DNA of 64,000 nucleotides from Flavobacteriales bacterium (lineage in GTDB: Bacteria; Bacteroidota; Bacteroidia; Flavobacteriales_F; PHOS-HE28), in the NCBI GenBank assembly GCA_030584065.1, contig CP129489.1, forward strand, positions 1,202,640-1,266,639, read 5' to 3'. Below are positions 50,920-60,300 of this stretch, piece after piece. Positions within the stretch are counted from its first letter, which is position 1; each line of letters opens with the position of its first letter. Made by a program: the position numbers and the translations under genes. Under the pieces are notes generated by a model. That model did no database searches and had not been told where the DNA came from. It was given only the letters and a program-made list of their open reading frames with translations.

Positions 50920-52103
50920 ACGCCTTCGAGAAGCGACTCCTACTCGGCCTGGGCCTGCTCATCCTCGCATTGGCCATCCTGGAGGCCATGGCACCCAAGC
51001 CCGTGGACTGGACGCCCACGTTCTCCCGCCAGCACCGATCGCCCTATGGGGCAAGGCTGCTGCACGACCGGCTGCGCGACCTCTTCCCCGAGGTGCGCAC
51101 GGTGAATGAGCCTCTCGTCCAGTTCACCCAGCACCGGCTCATGGGCGATGCGGACGATGGCAGCGTGAACCTGGTCCTCCTCAACGACCGCCTGCACATC
51201 GATGCGCTGGCCGCGGATCAGCTCCTCGACCTGGTGGCCATGGGCGACCACGTCCTCATCGCCGCTGATGCCATCACCGGTTCACTGGCGGACACGCTGC
51301 GGCTGGGCATGGCCCGCGACCACTCGATGCAGGAGGACACCAGCGACATCCGGTTCATCGGCAAGCCGCGATTGGCCCCTGGGGTCTTCCGCTTCTCACG
51401 GGGATTCACCGGAGCCCATTTCACGCGTTACGACACCAGCCGAACACGCGTCATGGCCGTGGACGGCGCCTCGCGGCCCGTGCTTCTGCACATGGCCTGG
51501 GGCGACGGCCGGTTCGTGCTGTGCAGCGCCCCGCTCGCGCTCACCAACTACAACCTGCTCAAGGACCGCAACGCCGCGTTCGCCGCCGGTGTGCTGAGCC
51601 TGCTGCCACCCCGCCGGCTGCTGTGGGACGAGTACAGCAAAAGCGGCCGGGCCGAGAGCAGCTCCATAGCCCGGTTCGTGCTGAAGGAGCCTGCCCTGCG
51701 GTGGGCCTGGTTCCTCGCGCAGGCCCTGCTCGCCCTCTTCATCCTCGTGCACGTGCGGCGGCAGCAACGCGCCATACCCGTCATCACCCCGTTGCGCAAT
51801 GCCAGCCGGGAGCTCGCGGAGACCATCGGGCGCCTCTACTGGCACCGGGGCGATCACGCGGACCTGGCACGCAAGATGATCGGCCATTTCAAGGAGGAGG
51901 TGCGCGCCCGCACCTACCTGCGCGCCTTCGCCTACGATGAGGGCACCGCACGTCACCTGGCCGCCAAGACCGGACTCCCTCCCGAGCAGGTGATGCAGCG
52001 GCTCACCGCCATCGCCCGGCGCGAACAGGCCGCGCGGATCAGCGAGGATGACCTGCTCCGCCTCAGCAACGAACTGCACGACTTCCGCCAACTCATCCCA
52101 TGA
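50916..52103 (+). CDS. DUF4350-domain membrane protein
   Basis: A 395-residue protein. An N-terminal membrane helix (LLLGLGLLILALAILEAMAP) is followed by an extracytoplasmic DUF4350 domain (SPYGARLLHDRLRDLFPEVR, LVAMGDHVLIAADAITG, RPVLLHMAWGDGRFVLCSAP). A second helix at about residues 268-286 (WAWFLAQALLALFILVHVRR) leads to a helical cytoplasmic tail (RELAETIGRLYWHRGDHADL). It is always near MoxR and DUF58 in Bacteroidota, as I recall. It overlaps DUF4129 by 4 bp (ATGA). Confidence 0.82.
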   Translation: MNAFEKRLLLGLGLLILALAILEAMAPKPVDWTPTFSRQHRSPYGARLLHDRLRDLFPEVRTVNEPLVQFTQHRLMGDADDGSVNLVLLNDRLHIDALAADQLLDLVAMGDHVLIAADAITGSLADTLRLGMARDHSMQEDTSDIRFIGKPRLAPGVFRFSRGFTGAHFTRYDTSRTRVMAVDGASRPVLLHMAWGDGRFVLCSAPLALTNYNLLKDRNAAFAAGVLSLLPPRRLLWDEYSKSGRAESSSIARFVLKEPALRWAWFLAQALLALFILVHVRRQQRAIPVITPLRNASRELAETIGRLYWHRGDHADLARKMIGHFKEEVRARTYLRAFAYDEGTARHLAAKTGLPPEQVMQRLTAIARREQAARISEDDLLRLSNELHDFRQLIP

Positions 52104-52107
52104 GACC

Positions 52108-53127
<1,020 letters not shown>

Positions 53128-54462
53128 ATGAGGCGCATCGCGGGCACGGTCTTCCTCACGCGCCGCACCTTCGTGGTGGGCTGGGCCCTGGTGTGCGGGT
53201 TCGTGCTCGCCTGGATGTGGCCTCCCCTCTTCGTGTTCATGCGCCTGGCGCTGCTCGGCTTCGCAGCGGCAGCGCTAGCCGACCTCATCCTGCTCTACGG
53301 CCGCCGTTCAGGCCTCACGGCCTCCCGGATCACCATGGAACGCTGGAGCAATGGCGACACCAACCCCGTCACCATCCGCATCCGGAGCGGCTACGGCATC
53401 GCCATGCGCCTGCGTGTGCTCGACGAGCTCCCGCATCAGTTCCAGAAGCGCGACCTGGCCTTCAGCGGCGCCATCGATCCATGGGGCGTCCGCGAATTCG
53501 GCTACCAGGTGCGGCCGTTGGCGCGCGGGGTCTATCGCTACGGCGCCATCAATGCCCTGGTGAGCAGCCCCATCGGGCTGGTGGAGCGCCGCTTCCGCCT
53601 CGATGCGGAGAAGGAAGTGGCCGTGTACCCGAGCTACCTGCAGCTGCGCCGTTACGAACTGCTCGCCATCAGCAACCGGCTCACCCTCGCGGGGGTGAAG
53701 CGCATCCGCCGTATCGCGCACCAGAGCGAATTCGAGCGCATCAAGGACTACGTGCCCGGCGACGATAGGCGCACGCTGAACTGGAAGGCCACGGCCCGCC
53801 GCGGAAGGATCATGGTGAACCAGTTCCAGGACGAGAAGGCGCAGCAGGTGGTCTCGCTCATCGATATCGGGCGCGTGATGAAGATGCCCTTCGATGGCCT
53901 GAGCCTGCTCGACTACGCCATCAATGCGGCGCTCGTGATCAGCAGCATCGCCATGCGCAAGGAGGATCGCGCGGGCCTCATCACCTTCAGCGACAAGCCG
54001 CACGATTCGGTACCGCCCGGCAGGCAGCGCGGCCACATGCAGGCGATCATGCAGGCGCTCTACGGGCAGCGGACAGACCACCGCGAGACCGACTTCGAAG
54101 CGCTCTACCTGGGTCTCCGGCGGGGGCTCCACCAGCGCAGCCTGCTCCTCCTCTTCACCAACTACGAGAGCACCCAGGCCATGCAGCGCCAGCTGCCCTA
54201 CCTGCAGCGCCTGTCCCGGCAGCACCTGGTGGTGCCCATCTTCTTCCTCAACACGGAACTGGAGGCCGACATCAGGTCACGGCCAGCGGACACCGAGCAG
54301 CTGTACGTGCGCACCATCATGGAGCGCATGGTGAGCGAGAAGCGCCTCATCGCGCGCGAACTGGAGCGGCACGGGCTGCCCGCGATCCTCTGCCGCCCGC
54401 AAGACCTCACCGTCAGCGTCATCAACCGCTACCTCGAGATCAAGGCCCGCGGGCAGTTGTGA
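53128..54462 (+). CDS. DUF58 (vWA-like) protein
   Basis: A 444-residue protein. Two N-terminal membrane helices (TFVVGWALVCGFVLAWMWPP and FMRLALLGFAAAALADLILL) precede an Ig-like domain. The DUF58 core then shows FERIKDYVPGDDRRTLNWKA and QVVSLIDIGRVM, with a degenerate metal site. It begins directly at the MoxR stop (TAGATG). MoxR/DUF58 pairs are thought to assemble or mature envelope proteins, although the substrate here is unknown. Confidence 0.9.
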   Translation: MRRIAGTVFLTRRTFVVGWALVCGFVLAWMWPPLFVFMRLALLGFAAAALADLILLYGRRSGLTASRITMERWSNGDTNPVTIRIRSGYGIAMRLRVLDELPHQFQKRDLAFSGAIDPWGVREFGYQVRPLARGVYRYGAINALVSSPIGLVERRFRLDAEKEVAVYPSYLQLRRYELLAISNRLTLAGVKRIRRIAHQSEFERIKDYVPGDDRRTLNWKATARRGRIMVNQFQDEKAQQVVSLIDIGRVMKMPFDGLSLLDYAINAALVISSIAMRKEDRAGLITFSDKPHDSVPPGRQRGHMQAIMQALYGQRTDHRETDFEALYLGLRRGLHQRSLLLLFTNYESTQAMQRQLPYLQRLSRQHLVVPIFFLNTELEADIRSRPADTEQLYVRTIMERMVSEKRLIARELERHGLPAILCRPQDLTVSVINRYLEIKARGQL

Positions 54463-54507
54463 GGCGCAACCCCTTTCTTTGCGCGCCCCTTCGCACCGGG
54501 GCCCTGC

Positions 54508-55041
54508 ATGAACAAGACCGCCAAGCCCCTGAAGATCGCCCGTCGCCGCTCCAAGATCCACGGCAACGGGGTATTCGCCATAGCGCCCATCCGAAAAGGC
54601 GAGCGCATCGTCGAATACGTCGGCAAGCTCATCACGCACGAGGAAGCCGACGAGCAATACCATGGCGATGTGGACTCGGGGCACACCTTCCTCTTCACGC
54701 TCAACAAGAAGTACGTGCTCGATGCCAACCGGCAGGGCAACGTGGCGCGCTGGATCAACACCAGCTGCGAGCCCAACGCCGTCGCTTTCGTACACAGCGA
54801 GAACAAGCAGCGGCCCGATCCGCGCAAGGACCGCGTCTTCATCGAGGCCCTGCGGGCCATCAAGCCCGGCGAGGAGATCACCTACGACTACGGCTTCGCC
54901 TTCGAGGTCCCCTATACGCCCAAGCTGCTCCGCACCTGGGCGTGCAGGTGCGGTTCGCCCAAATGCCAAGGCACCATGCTCAAGGGCAAGAAGGTGCGCG
55001 AGGTGATGAAGAAGCATCCCAACTGGAACAAGGGCCGTTGA
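54508..55041 (+). CDS. SET-domain protein-lysine methyltransferase-like
   Basis: A 177-residue protein. The SET domain begins IARRRSKIHGNGVFAIAPIR and contains ARWINTSCEPNA (the eukaryotic NHSC motif with His replaced by Thr) and GEEITYDYGFAF with the catalytic Tyr. A post-SET zinc-type tail CRCGSPKCQGTM follows. SET enzymes transfer methyl groups from SAM to protein lysines. The gene follows DUF58 by 45 bp, with a weak TTTCTTTG box (54474-54481) and a 26-nt leader, so it may be separately transcribed. Its substrate is unknown. Confidence 0.85.
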   Translation: MNKTAKPLKIARRRSKIHGNGVFAIAPIRKGERIVEYVGKLITHEEADEQYHGDVDSGHTFLFTLNKKYVLDANRQGNVARWINTSCEPNAVAFVHSENKQRPDPRKDRVFIEALRAIKPGEEITYDYGFAFEVPYTPKLLRTWACRCGSPKCQGTMLKGKKVREVMKKHPNWNKGR

Positions 55042-55091
55042 GCGGTTGCCGCCGGATCGTTGGCACGGCCTTTGACCTGCGGCCGCCCGGA

Positions 55092-55099
55092 TAACTTTG
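55092..55099 (+). promoter_or_regulatory. Exact -7 box TAACTTTG for the LolA-like gene
   Basis: Perfect TAnnTTTG with only four bases between it and the ATG. Transcription from this element would start at or inside the start codon, which predicts a leaderless mRNA. Confidence 0.65.
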
Positions 55100-55103
55100 C
55101 CCC

Positions 55104-55757
55104 ATGCTCAAGAACGCCCTGCTCTTCACCGTCGCCCTGCTCGCTGCGCTCCCCTCCCTCCGCGCCCAGGACGATCCCAAGTCCAAAGCCATCGTGGACA
55201 AGCTGATGGCCCAGGCGAGAACATGGACCAGTTTCGAGGCCGACTTCACGAGCCGCCTGCAGAGCGCCAAGGACAAGCTGGACGTGAAGCAGGAGGGCAG
55301 CATGAAGGTGAAGGGCAAGCGATTCCGGCTGGTGCTGGACAAGAATACCGTCATCAACGATGGCACCACGCTGCACACCTACAGCAAGGAGACGAATGAG
55401 GTGACGCTGAACGATCCCTCTGAAATGGACCAGGAGCTCGACCCCAGCCGCATCTTCACCCAGTACGAGAAAGGGTTCAAGAGCCAGTTCGTGGAGGAGA
55501 AGGCGGATGCGGCAGGCGTCATGACCCAGGTGGTGAAGCTCTTCCCCCTCGACCCCGCCAAGAAGCCCTTCCACACCGTGGTGCTGACCGTTGACAAGGC
55601 CAAGGGCGAGCCGCGGAGCGTGCAGGTCCTCTACAAGGACGGCAACGTGGTGACCTACACCATGAAGCGCTTCACCGCGAATCCCGAGCTTTCCGATGCC
55701 CTTTTCGTGTTCGACAAGAGCAAGTATCCAGGCGTGGAGGTGAACGACCTGCGCTGA
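55104..55757 (+). CDS. LolA-like outer-membrane lipoprotein carrier
   Basis: A 217-residue protein with a signal peptide (MLKNALLFTVALLAALPSLR). The mature protein fits the LolA fold: WTSFEADFTSRLQSAKDKLD, EGSMKVKGKRFRLVLDKNTV, YSKETNEVTLNDPSEMD and TMKRFTANPELSDALFVFDK. LolA ferries lipoproteins from the inner to the outer membrane. The gene lies downstream of the SET gene but has its own perfect -7 box against its start codon. Confidence 0.88.
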   Translation: MLKNALLFTVALLAALPSLRAQDDPKSKAIVDKLMAQARTWTSFEADFTSRLQSAKDKLDVKQEGSMKVKGKRFRLVLDKNTVINDGTTLHTYSKETNEVTLNDPSEMDQELDPSRIFTQYEKGFKSQFVEEKADAAGVMTQVVKLFPLDPAKKPFHTVVLTVDKAKGEPRSVQVLYKDGNVVTYTMKRFTANPELSDALFVFDKSKYPGVEVNDLR

Positions 55758-55796
55758 TCCGACGCACGGCATCCGCCCCAGTGCCGCATCACCCCT

Positions 55797-55816
55797 CCCG
55801 CCCAGGAACGGGCGGG
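55797..55816 (+). terminator. GC hairpin after the LolA-like gene
   Basis: A 7-bp all-GC stem (cccgccc with gggcggg) around a 6-base loop, in the 93-bp gap before the next gene. It lacks a T-run, so termination is only suggested. Confidence 0.4.
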
Positions 55817-55850
55817 CGTTACCCCTCGCGCCCGGGCGCATTCACCGGTC

Positions 55851-56615
55851 ATGCGCGGCATCATCCCCCTCGTCGTCCTATTGTTGCTGCCCACCCCCAC
55901 CGTAGCGCAGCGCGTTCGAACGGTGCATGTGCTGGTGGCGCTCTGCGACAACCAGTACCAAGGCATCGTGAAGGTACCCCATGGCATCGGCAACGGCCAG
56001 AAGCCGGGCACCAACCTTTACTGGGGCGCCGGGTATGGCGTGCGGACGCACTTCGACCGATCCGGGGAATGGAAGCGCGTGGCCTGCCCGCCTGCACTGG
56101 AGCCGCACATCCTTGACCGCGCCGTATGGAAGCACCGCGACAGCGCCGTATACCTGATCGCCGAAGCCTATGACGGCCAGGCCATCCGGCTCGCCACGGA
56201 GGACCTGCTGCGCTATGCCAGCGGCACCGGCGAACGCATGATCGCCGCGGGTGGCGCATCGCTCAGCGCTGGCGGGGGAGCGGACCTGCTCGCCTACATC
56301 GGCCACGATGGGCTCATGGACTTCGCACTGGATGCGTCCTTCCCTGGCAGGCCCGGCAACCACCGCGAGGCCATCATCCTCGCTTGCCTGAGCCAGCGCT
56401 TCTTCGCGCAGCACCTGAAGCCCACCGGAGCGGAGCCGCTGCTCTGGACCACCGGCCTCATGGCCCCTGAAGCGTATACCCTCAAAGCAGCCTTGGACGG
56501 CTGGGTGCTGCGCGAGCGGCCGGAATCGATCCGCGAACGCGCAGCCGCGGCCTACCATCAGTACCAGCGGTGCGGCATCAACGGCGCCCGGCGGCTATTC
56601 GTCACGGGGTGGTGA
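55851..56615 (+). CDS. Secreted protein of unknown function with conserved His and Cys
   Basis: A 254-residue protein with a signal peptide (MRGIIPLVVLLLLPTPTVAQ). Conserved-looking segments are LVALCDNQYQGIVKVPHGIG, TNLYWGAGYGVRTHF, AYIGHDGLMDFAL and REAIILACLSQRFFAQ, then LWTTGLMAPEAYTLKAALDG. I recall a widespread family with this pattern but no assigned function. The order of GHDG and then ILACLS, each at the end of a hydrophobic strand, recalls clan CD (caspase-like) cysteine hydrolases; that is inference only. It converges on the RDD gene with a 14-bp overlap. Confidence 0.65.
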   Translation: MRGIIPLVVLLLLPTPTVAQRVRTVHVLVALCDNQYQGIVKVPHGIGNGQKPGTNLYWGAGYGVRTHFDRSGEWKRVACPPALEPHILDRAVWKHRDSAVYLIAEAYDGQAIRLATEDLLRYASGTGERMIAAGGASLSAGGGADLLAYIGHDGLMDFALDASFPGRPGNHREAIILACLSQRFFAQHLKPTGAEPLLWTTGLMAPEAYTLKAALDGWVLRERPESIRERAAAAYHQYQRCGINGARRLFVTGW

Positions 56616-57360
56616 CCCGCTCCCCCTTGAAATGCCCGCTTCCGGCGCCCTGCTGGCCGGTAAGGTGTACATAATCCTTCAGCACCTGCTGGAGGAACTC
56701 CATCGCGCGAAGCCCGTCTCCGCTGATACCGGTGGCCGCGCGCACCTTGCCGGCCATCTCCTCCATCAACGTCCATCGGTTGGTGACCGAGGTGCTGCCC
56801 AGCACCTCCTTGATCATGGCAGCCTGGGCATCGGTCAGCCGGACGGCCTCGGGGAACCGCACCCGGTGCTCATCATGCACCTCAGCCAGCAGCGTATCCT
56901 TGAGCTTGGTGCGCTGCTTCAGGGTGATCACCGTGGTACCGGCGGCCAGGTCGCCCAACCGCTGGCCCTTCCCATTGATGAGCACCACCACCAGGCCCAG
57001 GCCATAGAATTGGTCCAGCGGACGGATGAGCCAGCGCAGCAGATACTGGCCCAGGGTGGGCTGCCCGCCATCCTTGCGCGCCACCTTCACCTTCATGGCC
57101 GCCTTGCCGATGCTCTTGCCATCCATCAGCAGTTCGCAGGCCAGATGGTAGAAGAAATACGGCAGCGCCAGCACCACCGCCATCACCACCATGGCCACGT
57201 CATCGTCCGGCTCGGCGATGAAGAACAGCAGCACCCACAGGATGATCCAAGCGGCCAGCACCAGTCGATCGATGATCCAGGCCACGATGCGGTCGCCGAG
57301 GCTGGCCACCTCGTGATGCACGACCACGTTCTGGGCGGTCTCGATCGCGATGGTGCTCAT
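56602..57360 (-). CDS. RDD-family membrane protein
   Basis: A 252-residue protein starting MSTIAIETAQNVVVHHEVAS. The RDD signature is SLGDRIVAWIIDRLVLAAWI, followed by a second helix (MVVMAVVLALPYFFYHLACE), GKSIGKAAMKVKVAR and RWLIRPLDQFYGL. The last 100 residues are cytoplasmic. The ATG shares its A with the TGA stop of the giant repeat protein upstream (TGATG), so translation of the two is coupled. RDD proteins are membrane proteins of mostly unknown transport or regulatory role. Confidence 0.85.
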   Translation of the reverse strand: MSTIAIETAQNVVVHHEVASLGDRIVAWIIDRLVLAAWIILWVLLFFIAEPDDDVAMVVMAVVLALPYFFYHLACELLMDGKSIGKAAMKVKVARKDGGQPTLGQYLLRWLIRPLDQFYGLGLVVVLINGKGQRLGDLAAGTTVITLKQRTKLKDTLLAEVHDEHRVRFPEAVRLTDAQAAMIKEVLGSTSVTNRWTLMEEMAGKVRAATGISGDGLRAMEFLQQVLKDYVHLTGQQGAGSGHFKGERVTTP

Positions 57361-60300
57361 CAGCCCTCGGTCTCCCGTGTCCAGATGGCCTCGGTGATGC
57401 TCTGGCCGTTCTTGAAGTAGAACACCCCCCACTTCGCGATCACCTTGCTGTACTCATCGGCCTTGTTGCCGTTCACCACCACGCGGCGGATGATCACCTT
57501 ATTGCCCTCGGTATAGCTCTCCTCGGTTACTCCGGGGGGATACTCCTGCGCGAGCTTGTTGCGGTTGTAGAGCGCGAAGTCGCGCGGCTGATCCACCGGT
57601 GTGGCGTCCAGCAGCTCCTTGGTGCGCGCCCGGGCGGCTTCGCTGTTCCGGGCATAGCCCATCTCCCGTGCAAGGGTGGCGCGCTTCTGGTCCTCGATGG
57701 CGCGGAGCCGCTCCTCGTTCAGTGCCGCCCCGCGACCCTGGCGCTGCGCCTCCTGGTCGATCACGCGCTCCACCTGCGAGCGCTCGGCGAGCGAGCGCTC
57801 CGCCGACCGCTCCATGCGCCGCGCCTCCGAGGCGTGCACCTGCTCGGCCTCCTGCACCACCTGCCCTGTGGCGGAAGCCTGGCGCTCGGCGAGCTGCACT
57901 TGGCGCTCGGCCACCTTGTCCTGGGTCACCCGCTTGAGCTCATACTGCTGCGTGCTCGCCTGTGACGAGCGTTCGCGGCGCTCCGCCTCGCTCTCAGCGA
58001 CGCGGTCCTTCAGTGCCTGAAGCTCCTCCGCTGAAAGCTGCCGGCGCGTCTCGTCGCCCCGGTAGAGTCCCGCGCTGCTCTCCTGGAGGCGCTGCTTGTC
58101 CGAGATGGCGCCGCTGCGCCGCTCCGCCGATGCGTTGGCCAGCGCGCTCTCCTCAGCATCGAGGTCGCTGCGCAGCTTCTTGATGCGCTCCCATTTCTCG
58201 AGTTCCTCACGCTCGCGTGCCTTGCGCATGAACTCCTCGGCTTGCTGCTCATTGCTCCGGTCGATGGTCGATCCGCCCGCCGAGCGCTTGATCGGCTCCG
58301 CCTCACGGGCCTTGGCCGCGGCGAGCTCCGCCTCGCGGCGCAGGCGCTCCTGCTCGGCTAGCAGCTTGTCGATCTGGTCGATCTTGGCCAAGGGGTAGGA
58401 CTCCTCAGGCTTCAGGTCGCTGGCTTGGGCGTAGAGGCCCCGGGCCCGCTCGTACTCCTTCGCTGCCAAGGCTTCATCGGCGCTCACGATGGCGCTGCGG
58501 TAGCGCTCCTCCAGGGCCTTGGCGCCCTCCCGCTCGGCCCGATCGCGCTCAGCAGCGAGCCGGCGGGCCTCGGCCTCCGCGTCCTCCTGGGCTTTGCGCT
58601 CGGCCTCGAGCCTTTGCCGCTCCGCGTCCGCCGCCAGTCGGGCGCGCTCCAGCTCCTCTGCCTCACGTCGCTTGCGCTCCTCCTCCTCCTGCCGGCGCTG
58701 CTCCGCCAATCGCTCCGCCTCGCTTCGGCTCTGGTCGCGCCGGGCGATCTCCGCATCGATGGCCGCCAGCCTGTCCTTCGGGTACTGCTCGGCGGGTCTG
58801 ATGCCCAAGGCCTCCGTATACTTCGATCGGGCCCTCTCGTAATTCTCCTGCCCATAGGCGAGATCGCCCTGGGCGACGGCATCGCGGTAACGACGCTCCT
58901 CCTCTTCCGCCGCTGCCCTCCGCTGGCGGTCCTCTTCAGCCAAGCGTGCCTTTTCCGCGGCCGCCAGCTCCGCCGCCAAGCGGTCCGCCTCGGCCTTGCG
59001 GGCGCGCTCCGCCGCGTCGCGTTCGGCCGCTTCCCGATCCGCCGCTTCCTTCTTCGCCAGCTCGGCCAGGATCCGCTCGATCTCCGCCAGACGGGATTGA
59101 GGATGGGCCTCCTCCGGTTTCACGCCAAGGGCCTCTGAGTAGGCGCTTCGCGCTGACTCGTACTTCTTCGCGGCGAAATCGCGATCCGCCGCAGTGATGA
59201 GGTCGGCATACCGCTTATCGCGATCGGCCCTCTCCCGCGCCATGCGCTCTTCCTCCGCTTTCGCCCGCGCTGCCGCATCCAGCTTCGACTCGATGTCAGC
59301 GATGCGCGCTCGCGGGTGCCCCTCATCGGGCTTCAATGAGGCAGCTTCCTTGTAGTCCACGAGCGCTGGGGACAGCTTATCCGAATCATAGGCCTTGTCC
59401 GCGCGGGCGATGAGCTCGGCATACTTCGCATCGCGCTCACGGGCCTTGCGCTCGTCCTCCTCGCGCTTGGCGATCTCCGCCAGCCGCGCCTCCGCCTCCG
59501 CGATGCGGTCCTTCGGGTAGCGCTCGGCGGGCTTAAGGCCAATAGCCTCTTGGAACTTGGCCTTGGCGCCCGCGTAGTCCTCCTTCCCGAAAGCGGCATC
59601 CCCCGCTCCGATCGCCGCATCATACTTCGCCTGCAATTCCTCCAGGCGCTTCCGCTCCTCCGCTTCGCCCTTCCGCTTCGCCACCACGGCCAATTGGTCC
59701 TTCGGGTATTTCTCCGCGGGCTTCAGCACGGCGGCTTCCGTGTACTTGGCCACGGCAGCGTCCCATTGCTCCCCGCCCAGCGCGGCGTCGGCTGCCGCGA
59801 TGGCGGCATCGTACTTCTCCTGCAGTTCCTTGGCCTTGCGCTCCTCCTCGGCCTTCTTCGCCAGCTCCTCCTTCTTCCTGTTGATGAGGGCGATCTGGTC
59901 CTTGGGATACTGCTCCATCGGCTTCAGACCGGAAGCCTCAGTGTACTTGGCGATGGCATCATCGTAGCGGTCGCCGGTGAAGGCCTGCATGGCCTCCGCT
60001 AGCAGCGCCTTGTAGCGGTCATCGAGTTCCTTGGCTTTCCGCTCCTCCTCGGCCTTCTGCGCCAACTCTTCGCGCTTCTTCCCGATGGCAGCCAGCTGGT
60101 CCTTGGGGTATTTCTCCTGCGGCTTCAGGCCCACGGCCTCGTTGTATTTGGCCTCTGCCTCGTCGTAGCGCGCCGCATTGAAGGCGAGGTCGGCGGCCGC
60201 GATGGCAGCCTGGTACTTTTGCTGGAGCTCCTTGGCCAAGCGCTCCTCCTCAGCCTTCTTCCGCTCCTCGTCCTTCCTGGCCGCGATAGCTGCGAGCTGG

